Assembly: GCA_020351995.1 (NCBI GenBank)
Contig: CP070674.1
Coordinates: 257,261 to 321,260 of the forward strand
From: Candidatus Zixiibacteriota bacterium
GTDB lineage: Bacteria; Zixibacteria; MSB-5A5; GN15; FEB-12
DNA: 64,000 nucleotides
Direction of reading: 5' to 3'
Shown one piece after another: positions 52,220-61,091 of the stretch; within the stretch, counting starts at the first letter, position 1, and each line of letters starts with the position of its first letter. The notes under the pieces were generated by a model. That model made no database searches and had not been told where the DNA came from. It worked only from the letters and a program-made list of their open reading frames with translations. Made by a program: the position numbers and the translations under genes.

Positions 52220-52558
52220 ATGGAAATAGGACCTATCAACAATGCTAAAACGGCCGGTAGCAGGCCGGAAAGCCCGAAGGAAAAAGATAGACTAGCCAAA
52301 GCAGGAAATCAACCGGCGGATGACGTCAGGATCTCCACCGAGGCGCGGGAGCGCCTTCAGGACCAGAGAACGGACGAGAAATCTGCCCTGGAGCAAGAAA
52401 GACCTGTAAAAGATAGCGTCGAGTGCTGGCCCGATATGGTGGGGCTAATTCAAGAAAGGATCGATTCCGGTTTCTACGAAAGAGCTTCTGTTAAGAGCGT
52501 AACACTGGAAAAGATGATTGACGAAATGCTGGAAAATATAAACCAATTTTATAAATAG
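52220..52558 (+). CDS. flgM: FlgM-like anti-sigma-28 factor
   Basis: 112 residues from the ATG at 52220 (AAGGAAGG upstream; an in-frame TTG 33 bases earlier is rejected). The protein begins with a disordered, Pro/Lys-rich half (1-35). The FlgM-type core follows: DDVRISTEARERLQ at about 35-48, then VGLIQERIDSGFYERASVKSVTLEKMIDEML (in parts) toward the C terminus, equivalent to the helices that wrap the sigma factor. It fits the sigma-28 promoters seen before flgN and fliC. FlgM would be exported when the hook is done. Confidence 0.72.
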   Translation: MEIGPINNAKTAGSRPESPKEKDRLAKAGNQPADDVRISTEARERLQDQRTDEKSALEQERPVKDSVECWPDMVGLIQERIDSGFYERASVKSVTLEKMIDEMLENINQFYK

Positions 52559-52566
52559 TAAGTACC

Positions 52567-53451
52567 ATGATAACAGCGGAAATAGACAACAAGGTCAAGA
52601 GAGTAGTCTCTAACATTAGGAATCTCCCCACCCCTCCGATAGTCTTTCATCAGATTCAAAAGGTCATCAACGACCCGGACGTCAGTGCCGTGAAGGTTGC
52701 TTCAATCCTGTCCGAAGATCCGGCTATGTCGGCCAAGGTTCTCAGGCTAACAAACTCGGCCTTCTACGGACTTGCCAAGGAGATTGAGTCGGTAAGGCAG
52801 GCGGTGGTTATAATCGGCTTCGAAGCTGTCAAGAACCTGGTGCTGTCAGCCTCGGTCCTTGATATGTTCAAAGGGAAAAACCTGGATGAAGAATACCAGG
52901 AGAAATACTGGCGGCACTCCCTGTCGACGGCTTTTGCCTGTCGTTTGTTGGCAAGAAGGATTCGCTCCCGGGGCATCGTCGATCCGGATGCTGCGTTTTC
53001 CACGGGACTATTGCACGACGTCGGTAAAATGGTAATCTGTTGCTACCTGCCCGAAGAGCATAAGCAATTGATGGCGGAGCGAAGCCGGGACCAGGAATCG
53101 TCCGATTGTACCATTGAAGAACGCCTTTTCGGTTATGACCACACCCATATCGGGGCTTTTCTCGGAGAGCAATGGAAAATCCCTCATAAGCTGATACAGG
53201 GTATACAGTTTCATCACTCCCCGCAGGATGGCGAGGAGACTGATCCTATAGCCTATATTGTCTGCCTGGCTGACTACGTTGCCAAGAAAGCCTTCTACGA
53301 TGAAGAAGAGCAGCATCTGGTCGGTGATCTGAACGAAGCTGTGGCCGGTTATCTGGATGTTACCGAGGATGATATCGTGTCTTTCGGCGAGGACCTAAAG
53401 GAAGAGTACAATAAGGCCGAGACGTTTATGCAGATCGCCGGTATTTCCTGA
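52567..53451 (+). CDS. HDOD-domain signalling protein
   Basis: 294 residues; a full HDOD domain (about 15-215) and a C-terminal extension of about 75 residues. Marks: RNLPTPPIVFHQI, ILSEDPAMSAKVLRLTNSAFYG, IGFEAVKNLVLSASV, and GLLHDVGKMV, where the HD pair is still present. HDOD proteins are degenerate HD-hydrolase relatives that often regulate motility, stress or cyclic-di-GMP circuits. It starts eight bases after flgM, so it likely belongs to the flagellar transcript; its exact role is unknown. Confidence 0.85.
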   Translation: MITAEIDNKVKRVVSNIRNLPTPPIVFHQIQKVINDPDVSAVKVASILSEDPAMSAKVLRLTNSAFYGLAKEIESVRQAVVIIGFEAVKNLVLSASVLDMFKGKNLDEEYQEKYWRHSLSTAFACRLLARRIRSRGIVDPDAAFSTGLLHDVGKMVICCYLPEEHKQLMAERSRDQESSDCTIEERLFGYDHTHIGAFLGEQWKIPHKLIQGIQFHHSPQDGEETDPIAYIVCLADYVAKKAFYDEEEQHLVGDLNEAVAGYLDVTEDDIVSFGEDLKEEYNKAETFMQIAGIS

Positions 53452-53471
53452 GCGACTCAAACAGGGCGGGC

Positions 53472-53496
53472 ACACTATCTTTTGGCTTCATAGTGT
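53472..53496 (+). repeat. Inverted repeat at end of flagellar region
   Basis: ACACTAT (53472-53478) pairs with ATAGTGT (53490-53496) over an 11-base loop. No T tract, so it may be a weak terminator. The remaining gap to the tRNA promoter shows nothing else clear. Confidence 0.3.
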
Positions 53497-53553
53497 AAGC
53501 CGTAACTTATTGATACCCAATCAGGTTTATTTGCTGTCGGCAAATAATAAGTC

Positions 53554-53581
53554 TTGACTTTAAGATTACGTAATATATAAT
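53554..53581 (+). promoter_or_regulatory. Promoter of tRNA-Val
   Basis: TTGACT (53554-53559), 16 bases, TATAAT (53576-53581). Near-consensus housekeeping promoter about 50 bases before the tRNA. Confidence 0.82.
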
Positions 53582-53630
53582 AGGACACTGTGTTAGGCCG
53601 TTTGGCCTATGTATGCGTTTGTTTCTGGAT

Positions 53631-53707
53631 GGGCGATTAGCTCAGATGGTTAGAGTACTTGCTTGACATGCAAGGGGTCACTGGTTCGATTCCAGTATCG
53701 CCCACCA
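53631..53707 (+). tRNA. tRNA-Val, anticodon GAC
   Basis: Acceptor GGGCGAT/ATCGCCC, anticodon stem CTTGC/GCAAG with loop TTGACAT giving anticodon GAC, T arm CACTGG-TTCGATT-CCAGT. The 3' CCA is encoded. A terminator-like hairpin follows. Confidence 0.96.
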
Positions 53708-53726
53708 TGTAATTGCCGATTAAGCG

Positions 53727-53756
53727 GTGGGTTACAAACGACTGTAACCCGCTTTT
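53727..53756 (+). terminator. Terminator after tRNA-Val, before thrS
   Basis: GTGGGTTAC (53727-53735) pairs with GTAACCCGC (53744-53752), one G-U pair, then TTTT. It could also serve as an attenuator for thrS, but no T-box features are seen. Confidence 0.7.
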
Positions 53757-53778
53757 GGTATTAAAGTGCAGAATTGTT

Positions 53779-55707
53779 ATGGGACTGATTCAGGTAAATT
53801 TTCCGGACGGTTCGGTGCGCGATTTCAAGTCGGGAACAACCGGTTATGATATAGCTCAGGCGGTTTCCCCGCGTCTGGCCAAGGAGGCCATCGCCGTCAA
53901 GGTTAACGGGGTCGTGACTGATCTGAACGCGCCTATTGAGAGCGGAGCCCCGGTTGAGATTCTGACTTTTGACCACGCAGAGGGCCGGCAGGTATTCTGG
54001 CATTCCAGTTCGCACATAATGGCCCAGGCGGTTCTGGAGTTATTCCCGGGTGCCAAGCTTGCCATTGGTCCTCCGATCGATGAAGGCTGGTACTATGACT
54101 TTGAAGTCGAGACGCCGTTTTCCCCCGAGGATCTGGAGAAGATAGAGCTTAAGATGAAGGAGATCATAGATGAGGACGCCCCGTTTAGCCGTGAGGTAAA
54201 AACCCGTAAGGAAGCTATTGACTACTACCGTAGTAAGGGCGCAAACTACAAAGTCGAAATGCTCGAAGATATGGAGGGTGATGAGGTTACTTTCTATTAC
54301 CACTCGCGCTTTGAAGATTTGTGTCGTGGGCCACATATTCCGCGGACCGGGCTGATAAAGGCGTTTAAGCTAACCTCGACTTCGGGCGCGTACTGGCGAG
54401 GAGATGAAAAGCGCACCATGCTGCAGCGCATCTATGGTGTTTCCTATCCCAAAAAGTCGATGCTGGATGATTACCTCAAGCGCCTGGAGGAGGCCAAGAA
54501 GCGAGACCATCGGCTGCTAGGGAAACAGCTTGAGCTTTACACTTTTTCGGATATGGTTGGTCCCGGTCTGGTGCTGTGGCTGCCGCGAGGCGCCAGAATC
54601 AGAAATGAGATCGAGAATTTCTGGCGTGAGGAACATCTCCGGCACGGTTACGAGCTGGTTTTCACACCCCATATAGCCAATTTCGATTTATGGCGGCAGA
54701 GTGGTCACACCAGCTTCTACAAAGAGGATATGTTCGGAACCATCGAGGCCGAGGGACGCGACTACCAGATCAGGCCGATGAACTGCCCTTTCCACATAGC
54801 CATGTTCAAATCCAGGTTGTGGTCATATCGTGACTTGCCTCAGCGATGGGCTGAGTTAGGTACCGTTTACAGATATGAAAGGGGCGGTGTTCTGCACGGT
54901 CTTATGCGGGTTAGAGGGCTCACCCAGGATGATGCTCACCACTTTGTGGCACAGGAGAAGATGGAAGAGGAATTGGCGTGGTTGCTCGATTTTTGTTTGC
55001 ACATTCTGAGGTCATTCGGATTCAGCGAATTCGACACCTTTCTTTCGACTCGCCCGGAGAAGGCTATTGGCGAAGTTGCCGACTGGCGTCGTGCCGAAGA
55101 GGGGCTGCGCCAGGTTCTCGAGAATTCGGGACTGAATTATGATGTTGATGAGGGCGGAGGTGCTTTTTACGGACCGAAAATCGACATCAAAATCAAGGAT
55201 GCCCTGGGCCGCAGCTGGCAATGCTCGACCATCCAGTTCGATTTTTCCTTGCCCGAAAGGTTTGACCTCTATTATATTGACTCGGACGGGCAGCAGAAGC
55301 GCCCCTACATGATACACCGGGCGTTGTTAGGCGCTATCGAGCGGTTTTTCGGCGTGCTCATCGAGTTTTACGCCGGGGATTTTCCGCTGTGGTTGGCGCC
55401 TGTTCAAGCAAAAGTCTTGCCCATTACAGATAGCATCAACGACTACGCGCGACAGGTCGTTGAGAAGCTCCGGGAGCATCGTATCCGAGCCGAGCTTGAC
55501 GACCGGTCGGAAAAAGTGGGTGCTAAAATCAGGGACGCGGAACTACTCAAGGTGCCTTACATGTTTATTGTGGGTGCCAAGGAAGTGGATTCGCAAACCG
55601 TTTCGATTAGAAAACATGGGGCCGGTGATATCGGAAGCCAGTCAATAGACGGCGCCATCGGCCTGCTAAATGACGAAATTGAGTCAAAAGGTCTGACGAA
55701 AAGATAA
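53779..55707 (+). CDS. thrS: Threonyl-tRNA synthetase
   Basis: 642 residues, normal length, from ATG at 53779; the frame is open 66 bases further upstream through the terminator hairpin, so a later start is preferred. Domains: TGS (1-62), editing domain with HSSSHIMAQAVLELFP, DHRLLGKQLELYTF at the start of the class II core, catalytic zinc motif MNCPFHI, the EGGGAFYGPKIDIKIKDALG-type segment (partly DEGGGAFYGPKID), motif 3 HRALLGAIERFFGVLIE and an anticodon-binding C terminus. First gene of a translation block. Confidence 0.97.
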   Translation: MGLIQVNFPDGSVRDFKSGTTGYDIAQAVSPRLAKEAIAVKVNGVVTDLNAPIESGAPVEILTFDHAEGRQVFWHSSSHIMAQAVLELFPGAKLAIGPPIDEGWYYDFEVETPFSPEDLEKIELKMKEIIDEDAPFSREVKTRKEAIDYYRSKGANYKVEMLEDMEGDEVTFYYHSRFEDLCRGPHIPRTGLIKAFKLTSTSGAYWRGDEKRTMLQRIYGVSYPKKSMLDDYLKRLEEAKKRDHRLLGKQLELYTFSDMVGPGLVLWLPRGARIRNEIENFWREEHLRHGYELVFTPHIANFDLWRQSGHTSFYKEDMFGTIEAEGRDYQIRPMNCPFHIAMFKSRLWSYRDLPQRWAELGTVYRYERGGVLHGLMRVRGLTQDDAHHFVAQEKMEEELAWLLDFCLHILRSFGFSEFDTFLSTRPEKAIGEVADWRRAEEGLRQVLENSGLNYDVDEGGGAFYGPKIDIKIKDALGRSWQCSTIQFDFSLPERFDLYYIDSDGQQKRPYMIHRALLGAIERFFGVLIEFYAGDFPLWLAPVQAKVLPITDSINDYARQVVEKLREHRIRAELDDRSEKVGAKIRDAELLKVPYMFIVGAKEVDSQTVSIRKHGAGDIGSQSIDGAIGLLNDEIESKGLTKR

Positions 55708-55730
55708 AGACCCGAGCATAGGAGGAGTTC

Positions 55731-56387
55731 ATAGTAAGTAAGGACCTTCGGATCAATGGCCAGATCAGGATCTCGCCGGTACGCCTCATTGGCCCGGGCG
55801 GTGATCAACTGGGCATTGTTCCTACTGACCAGGCGCTCGAACGGGCCCGTGAATACGGGCTGGATTTGGTTGAGGTAGCGCCTAACAGTCGTCCCCCGGT
55901 GTGCCGCATCCTGGATTATGGCAAGTTCAAGTACGAGCTGGCCAAGAAGGATAAGCTGGCCAAGAAGAAGCAGCATTCTTTTCAGTTGAAAGAGATGCGG
56001 TACCGGCCGAAGATTGACCACCATGATTTTGAATTCAAGACCAAGCATGTGCGAGAGTTTCTGGAGGCTGGTGCCAAGGTCAAAGTATTCGTAATGTTCC
56101 GGGGGCGCGAGATGGCCCACACGGAATTCGGTCGGAAGATTCTCGACCGGGTGGCCGAGGAATTGAATGAGATTTCACAGATAGAAGTCGAGCCGAAGCT
56201 TGAGGGGCGCACGATGACAATGATACTGGGTCCCAGTCCCGAGCTTCTAAAGAAAATGCGGGACGCCAAACTGGCCAAGCTGGCTGAAGATAAACACAAG
56301 AAAGAACTGACAACACCGGACTCTCACGAGCCTGAAGAAGAACGCGAAGAAGGAACAACGACAGATGCCGAAGATGAAAACCAATAA
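55731..56387 (+). CDS. infC: Translation initiation factor IF-3 with an AUA start codon
   Basis: 218 residues. The family N-terminal domain ([18 protein letters not shown], then [26 protein letters not shown] in parts) is only complete if translation begins at ATA 55731, five bases after GGAGG (55721-55725). The first ATG in frame (55866) would remove the N-terminal domain. A rare AUA start fits the known habit of infC, where IF-3 itself rejects poor start codons and so limits its own synthesis. A basic linker ([10 protein letters not shown]) and the C-terminal domain follow, with an acidic tail of about 30 residues. The end overlaps rpmI by 23 bases. Confidence 0.93.
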   Translation: MVSKDLRINGQIRISPVRLIGPGGDQLGIVPTDQALERAREYGLDLVEVAPNSRPPVCRILDYGKFKYELAKKDKLAKKKQHSFQLKEMRYRPKIDHHDFEFKTKHVREFLEAGAKVKVFVMFRGREMAHTEFGRKILDRVAEELNEISQIEVEPKLEGRTMTMILGPSPELLKKMRDAKLAKLAEDKHKKELTTPDSHEPEEEREEGTTTDAEDENQ

Positions 56388-56559
56388 GGGCGCCGCGAAA
56401 CGCTTCAGAAAGACGGCTACCGGCAAGATCAAACGGAATAAAGCCTTCAAAACACATATTCTGACAAAGATGAGCCCAAAGCGCAAGAGGCAGTTGAGAA
56501 AAGCTACTCTAGTTTCTGATGCTGACATTAAAAGAGTAAGACGAATGATTCCGTCGTAG
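56365..56559 (+). CDS. rpmI: Ribosomal protein bL35
   Basis: 64 residues, normal size, [20 protein letters not shown] at the N terminus. The start lies inside the last 23 bases of infC in another frame, so translation is coupled. Between infC and rplT as usual. Confidence 0.96.
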   Translation: MPKMKTNKGAAKRFRKTATGKIKRNKAFKTHILTKMSPKRKRQLRKATLVSDADIKRVRRMIPS

Positions 56560-56592
56560 ACGGGTTTTGGAAGGTTAAGGAGAAATCGAAAA

Positions 56593-56943
56593 ATGCCACG
56601 CTCTAAAAATAATGTCGCCGCGCATAAGCGGCACAAGAAAGTTATGGATAGAGCCCGCGGTAATTATAACGCCAGGTCTAAACTCTACCGGACTGCCCTT
56701 GAAACGGTACACAAGGGCTTGAAATACGCTTATCGGGACCGGCGCAACAAGAAGCGCGTCTTTCGGTCTTTGTGGATAGTCCGTATCTCGGCTGCCGCGA
56801 GGATGAACGGCACTAATTATTCAACCTTTATGGCCGGGATCAAAAAGGCCGGAGTTAACCTCGATCGCAAAGTGCTGGCGGATATCGCGGCCAGAGACGA
56901 GGCAACATTCTCGAATCTGGTGAAGATGGCAACCGGAAACTAA
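56593..56943 (+). CDS. rplT: Ribosomal protein bL20
   Basis: 116 residues. bL20 is an early 23S-rRNA-binding protein and a known repressor of its own operon. Marks: [41 protein letters not shown] (in parts), and [11 protein letters not shown]. Ordered in the usual infC-rpmI-rplT unit. No leader structure was identified. Confidence 0.96.
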   Translation: MPRSKNNVAAHKRHKKVMDRARGNYNARSKLYRTALETVHKGLKYAYRDRRNKKRVFRSLWIVRISAAARMNGTNYSTFMAGIKKAGVNLDRKVLADIAARDEATFSNLVKMATGN

Positions 56944-56960
56944 CGCCGAAGTGCCTCTTT

Positions 56961-57974
56961 ATGTCCCTTCTTGACGACGTCAATAGACTAAAACAGGAAG
57001 CGCTGCAACTAATCAGTAAGGCTGATTCGCTCGAGCGCCTCGGTGAAATTCATGTAAAATATCTCGGCCGCAAAGGGGCTATTACATCTATTCTCAAGGG
57101 GCTGAAAGATCTCTCCCTGGAGGCCAAGAAGTCGGTCGGGGCTGCGGCTAACACCGCCAGGGCCGAGCTGGAAGAAAACCTCGCAGCCGCCAAAGAAAGA
57201 TTCGGCAAAACAACAGCCACGGTCAGTTTCGATCCCACCCTGCCCGGTACCAGTTCTCGTATCGGCGTCATCCATCTGGCCAAGCAGGTCATTGAGGAGA
57301 TGTGCCAGATCTTTTATGGTATGGGCTTTGCTATTGCCCGTGGCCCGGATATTGAATCAGATTATTACAATTTCGAGGCGCTCAATTTCCCTCCCGACCA
57401 TCCCGCCCGAGACATGCAGGATACCTTTTTCGTGGAGGGTAACCGGGTTCTGAGAACGCACACTACACCGCTACAGGCCCGCGTCCTCGAGCAGCAGCAG
57501 CCCCCCATCAAGATTATCACGCCCGGCCTGTGTTTCCGCAACGAGGCCATCTCCTCGCGAGCCCACGTCGCTTTCCATCAGGTAGATGGCTTTCTCGTGG
57601 ACGAAGGGGTGTCAATGGCGGACCTTAAGGGCGCCCTGGTGGCTTTCTGCAAAGCATTTTATGGCGAAGCCGTGAAGCTTCGGTTCCGTCCGTCATTCTT
57701 TCCGTTCACGGAGCCGTCGGCAGAGGTTGATATCTCATGTCTTCTTTGCGGAGGGACCGGGTGTCAACTGTGTCAGCAGACAGGATGGTTGGAAATTCTC
57801 GGCTGTGGTATGATCGACCCGAACGTTCTGGATATGGCCGGCATTGATTCGGAGAAATACACGGGTTATGCGTTTGGGATCGGTGTCGAGCGCACCACTA
57901 TGCTGAAATACCGGATTAACGATATTCGCCTGTTCTTTAACAACGACATTCGTTTTCTGAGGCAGTTTAAGTAA
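56961..57974 (+). CDS. pheS: Phenylalanyl-tRNA synthetase alpha subunit
   Basis: 337 residues, normal length. N-terminal coiled coil (1-85), then the class II core: FALNFPPDHPARDMQDTFF (FEALNFPPDHPARDMQDTFF here), TPGLCFRNEA, FPFTEPSAEVD, and GIGVERTTMLKY. The metal-type pattern CLLCGGTGCQLCQQTGWLE in the 250s region is seen in many bacterial PheS proteins. It forms a heterotetramer with PheT, which follows after three bases. Confidence 0.97.
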   Translation: MSLLDDVNRLKQEALQLISKADSLERLGEIHVKYLGRKGAITSILKGLKDLSLEAKKSVGAAANTARAELEENLAAAKERFGKTTATVSFDPTLPGTSSRIGVIHLAKQVIEEMCQIFYGMGFAIARGPDIESDYYNFEALNFPPDHPARDMQDTFFVEGNRVLRTHTTPLQARVLEQQQPPIKIITPGLCFRNEAISSRAHVAFHQVDGFLVDEGVSMADLKGALVAFCKAFYGEAVKLRFRPSFFPFTEPSAEVDISCLLCGGTGCQLCQQTGWLEILGCGMIDPNVLDMAGIDSEKYTGYAFGIGVERTTMLKYRINDIRLFFNNDIRFLRQFK

Positions 57975-57977
57975 AAG

Positions 57978-60356
57978 ATGATAGTTTCATATAAATGGCT
58001 CAAAGAATTGACCGGTCTTGAATGGTCGGCACAGGAGATGGGAGAGCGGCTGACCATGTGTGGCACGGCTTGCGAAAAAATCGAAGCCGCCGACCGCTTC
58101 ATGGACCGAATCGTGATCGGCAAAGTAACCGACCTGAAAGCCGTTGAAGGCGCGACCAAAATTAAGCTTGCCTCGGTTAAACTGGGAAAAACCACCCAGG
58201 ATGTAATTTGTGGCGCTCCGAATGTCGCTGTCGGCCAGACAGTACCGGTGGCCCTGGAAGGTGCCCGCCTGGACGGCGACATCGTTATCAAGAAGGTTAA
58301 GATCCGGGGCGTGGAATCCTCGGCGATGATTTGTTCCGAGCGTGAACTGGGGATATCCGATGATCACAGCGGCATAATGGTGCTTGATGATGATCTTGAG
58401 CCGGGTGCGCCTTTTGCGAAGCAACTCGGTTTCGATGATTTCATACTGTCGTTCGAACTCACTCCCAACCGGGCCGATTCGATGTCGGCCATCGGGATAG
58501 CCAGGGATCTTGCCGCCCTCGCCGGTGTGAAGCTTAACAGACCGCCTGTCGAGTTGAGCGAGTCCGGCGAAGAGGCTTCCTCGGTGGCCGCAGTGGCCAT
58601 AGATGACCCTGTCGGCTGTCCGCGCTATGCCGCCCGCATAATCAAGAATGTCAAAATCGGCCCGTCTCCGTGGTGGCTGAAAAGAAGGCTCCTGATGTCC
58701 GGTGTGAGGCCCATCTCAAACATCGTGGACATCACCAATCTGGTCATGCTGGAGACGGGACACCCCCTCCATGCTTTCGACCTCGAACGATTCGGCTCAC
58801 GTGAGGTGGTGGTCAGGCGCGCCCGTAATAAAGAAAAATTCGTTACGCTTGACGGCAATGAACATGAGCTGAGTCCCGAAGTTCTGCTTATCACCAACGG
58901 CAAAACGGGTGTGGCCGCCGGCGGTATCATGGGCGGGCTGGATTCGGAAATAGAACATGATACGAGTAACATCCTTCTGGAGGCAGCTTATTTCAACCCT
59001 GCGGTTATTCGCCGGGGACGCAAGGAACTGGGGCTGGTCACAGAATCGTCGGCCCGATTTGAGAAGGGAGCTGATCCCAATGGTATCCCCTTCGCCATCG
59101 ACCGTGCCGCCGCCTTAATGCAGCAGTTAGCCGGGGGAGAGGTTCTCCGGGGAATAATCGACTGCTACCCCGAGCGTATAAAACCAAGGAAAGTGATTCT
59201 TCGCCCGGAACGCTGCCGCTACGTTCTTGGAGCGGATTTCTCTAACGATACGATGAAGGATGTTCTTACCGGGCTGGAGTTTGAGGTCAGTGGTGACGAC
59301 CCGCTGGAGGTACTGGTGCCAACCTTTCGACCGGATATTGAGCGCGAGATTGATCTGATTGAGGAGGTGGCCAGGATCGGCGGATACGACAAGATACCCG
59401 ACGCCACCGAGAACATCGGCCCGCTCTTGACGGCAGTACAGTATGAAGACCGGTTCAATCAGCAAGCCAAGCGCATTCTTACCGGAGCCGGTTTCGATGA
59501 AATGGTCCATCATGGTCTGGTCGACGGTCGTCTCACCAGTCGTTTGTATCCCGACTCGCCTCAGGTTAAGATCATCAACCCGGTGTCCGAAGACCTCAAT
59601 GCCATGCGTATATCACTTCTGCAGACGACAATGAATACAATCGGCCATAATATTGCTCATCGGAATCTGGACCTCTGCCTTTTCGAGATTGGCAAGGTTT
59701 ACCTGCCGGCGGGGGATGAGTGCGTTGAGGAACGGCGCCTTGGGCTGGCGGTGACTGGAGAGACCGTCCATACCTGGCGCGACCAGCCCCGCCCGTATGA
59801 CTTTTATGATATTGCCGGGGTTCTGACCGAGTTGAATGAGCATTTTCGCTGGGGAGCCGTCCAATACATTCCGGCGCCCCACCCTCTATTTGACGAGACA
59901 GTGTGCTTCGAGGTAGTTTGCGGAGGTCGCGCGGTCGGCTGGGCCGGGCGAATCAACGCGGCCGTTGCCAATCGATTCGACATCAAGCAGGACATTCATT
60001 ACGCCGAGATTAATTTGGAAGCCCTGATGGTTCCGGGGCAGAGCATGAGCGAGTTTCGCCCGCTGCCGGTCTACCCCGCCGCTCCGCGCGACATTGCCAT
60101 AGTGGTAGATGACGACGTTAAGGCGGGTGACCTTGTCGAAGCCGTGAAAGTAACAGCCGGAGAATTGGCCGAATCGGTACATATTTTTGACTTATATCGC
60201 GGTAAACAGATTGAGAGCGGCAGGAAATCAATTGCTATTTCGATAAATTACCGGTCGCGCGAAGGCAGCCTGTCAAGTGAACAGGTTGACCAGAAGCAGC
60301 AGGCAGTAGTTGAAGTACTTAAGCGAGATTTCAAGGCGCAAATCAGGGATAATTAA
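57978..60356 (+). CDS. pheT: Phenylalanyl-tRNA synthetase beta subunit
   Basis: 792 residues, normal length. Order: B1/OB-type tRNA-binding domain (about 40-150, VICGAPNVAVGQTVPVAL), B3/B4 editing domain (about 210-390, TGHPLHAFDLER), B5 (about 400-475), class II-like core and an anticodon-binding FDX-ACB domain at the C terminus (YPAAPRDIAIVVDDDV). The editing pocket hydrolyses Tyr-tRNAPhe. It ends two bases before a small coiled-coil gene. Confidence 0.96.
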   Translation: MIVSYKWLKELTGLEWSAQEMGERLTMCGTACEKIEAADRFMDRIVIGKVTDLKAVEGATKIKLASVKLGKTTQDVICGAPNVAVGQTVPVALEGARLDGDIVIKKVKIRGVESSAMICSERELGISDDHSGIMVLDDDLEPGAPFAKQLGFDDFILSFELTPNRADSMSAIGIARDLAALAGVKLNRPPVELSESGEEASSVAAVAIDDPVGCPRYAARIIKNVKIGPSPWWLKRRLLMSGVRPISNIVDITNLVMLETGHPLHAFDLERFGSREVVVRRARNKEKFVTLDGNEHELSPEVLLITNGKTGVAAGGIMGGLDSEIEHDTSNILLEAAYFNPAVIRRGRKELGLVTESSARFEKGADPNGIPFAIDRAAALMQQLAGGEVLRGIIDCYPERIKPRKVILRPERCRYVLGADFSNDTMKDVLTGLEFEVSGDDPLEVLVPTFRPDIEREIDLIEEVARIGGYDKIPDATENIGPLLTAVQYEDRFNQQAKRILTGAGFDEMVHHGLVDGRLTSRLYPDSPQVKIINPVSEDLNAMRISLLQTTMNTIGHNIAHRNLDLCLFEIGKVYLPAGDECVEERRLGLAVTGETVHTWRDQPRPYDFYDIAGVLTELNEHFRWGAVQYIPAPHPLFDETVCFEVVCGGRAVGWAGRINAAVANRFDIKQDIHYAEINLEALMVPGQSMSEFRPLPVYPAAPRDIAIVVDDDVKAGDLVEAVKVTAGELAESVHIFDLYRGKQIESGRKSIAISINYRSREGSLSSEQVDQKQQAVVEVLKRDFKAQIRDN

Positions 60357-60358
60357 AA

Positions 60359-60601
60359 ATGGCTAACAAACTCGACCTCCTTTCCAGTAAGGTTGACCTC
60401 GTGGTAAAGCGAATTGAGGCTTTGAGCGAGGAGAACAAATCCTTAAAGCAAGCCAACGTGGAACTTAGAAAGGAGCTGACAAAGCTCCGCAAAGAACACG
60501 ACAGGCTGAGGCTTAGCACGGCCGATAAGTCGGAAACGGCAAAGACCAAGCTTATCGGCATTCTGGACCGGCTTGATCAGCTTCAAAGCCTGGCTGAATG
60601 A
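60359..60601 (+). CDS. Small coiled-coil protein, ZapB-like
   Basis: 80 residues, one continuous charged coiled coil (heptad pattern from about residue 5 to 50). It starts two bases after pheT and lies before zapA, the usual site of cell-division accessory genes. ZapB binds ZapA at the division ring, so that is the natural guess, but coiled coils of this length have weak identity and the call rests mainly on position. Confidence 0.6.
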   Translation: MANKLDLLSSKVDLVVKRIEALSEENKSLKQANVELRKELTKLRKEHDRLRLSTADKSETAKTKLIGILDRLDQLQSLAE

Positions 60602-60609
60602 TTTTTTAC

Positions 60610-60637
60610 TTGACATTAACCGCCGTAACGCTATAAA
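60610..60637 (+). promoter_or_regulatory. Promoter of zapA
   Basis: TTGACA (60610-60615), 16 bases, TATAAA (60632-60637), just after the coiled-coil gene. The -35 is perfect and the -10 has one change. It should give a transcript from near 60644 for zapA and perhaps rny. Confidence 0.8.
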
Positions 60638-60689
60638 TTGTTGTAGGTTAGTAGGATAAGAAATAAGCGGATTTAGTATTTATAAACCA

Positions 60690-60986
60690 ATGGCAGATTC
60701 TTCAACTTCGAAAAAGGTGATGGTAAATATCTACGGTGAAGAGTATCCCATCACCGGTGGAGGCAATCCGGCGCATATATCGCGGATAGCTAAATACGTT
60801 GATGCCAAAATGAGAGAGGCAGCCAAGGACAGTCGTGTCGTAGCCCGTGATAAAGTGGCCATACTGGCAGCTATGTCTATTGCTTCCGAATTGCATGGGG
60901 AAAAAGAAACTCGGGAGCATTCGGGGGAGCAATATGACGCTCGGATAGATGATATCCTGGCGCGACTCGACAAGGCCCTTTTGTAG
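60690..60986 (+). CDS. zapA: Cell division protein ZapA
   Basis: 98 residues. ZapA cross-links FtsZ filaments at the division ring. Marks: VMVNIYGEEYPITGGG near the N terminus, the AKYVDAKMREAA segment, and RDKVAILAAMSIASEL, followed by a C-terminal coiled coil. No clear ribosome site precedes the ATG. The gap to rny is about 105 bases and too short to hold a 6S RNA, which follows zapA in many bacteria. Confidence 0.9.
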   Translation: MADSSTSKKVMVNIYGEEYPITGGGNPAHISRIAKYVDAKMREAAKDSRVVARDKVAILAAMSIASELHGEKETREHSGEQYDARIDDILARLDKALL

Positions 60987-61091
60987 GTGCCGTAGTCTCG
61001 ATAAACGAATACTTTCTTCAATCCGCTCGTTCTTCATCCGTCATTTTTAATAGATCGATCATTCGGTGTTGCCGCCGGATGGGAGGAGAAC

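Noticed and set aside
53709-53778. T-box riboswitch before thrS
   Set aside because: Only one hairpin with a T run is present; no T-box sequence or specifier loop is seen.
60987-61091. 6S RNA after zapA
   Set aside because: The gap of 105 bases is too short and no long hairpin with a central bubble is visible.
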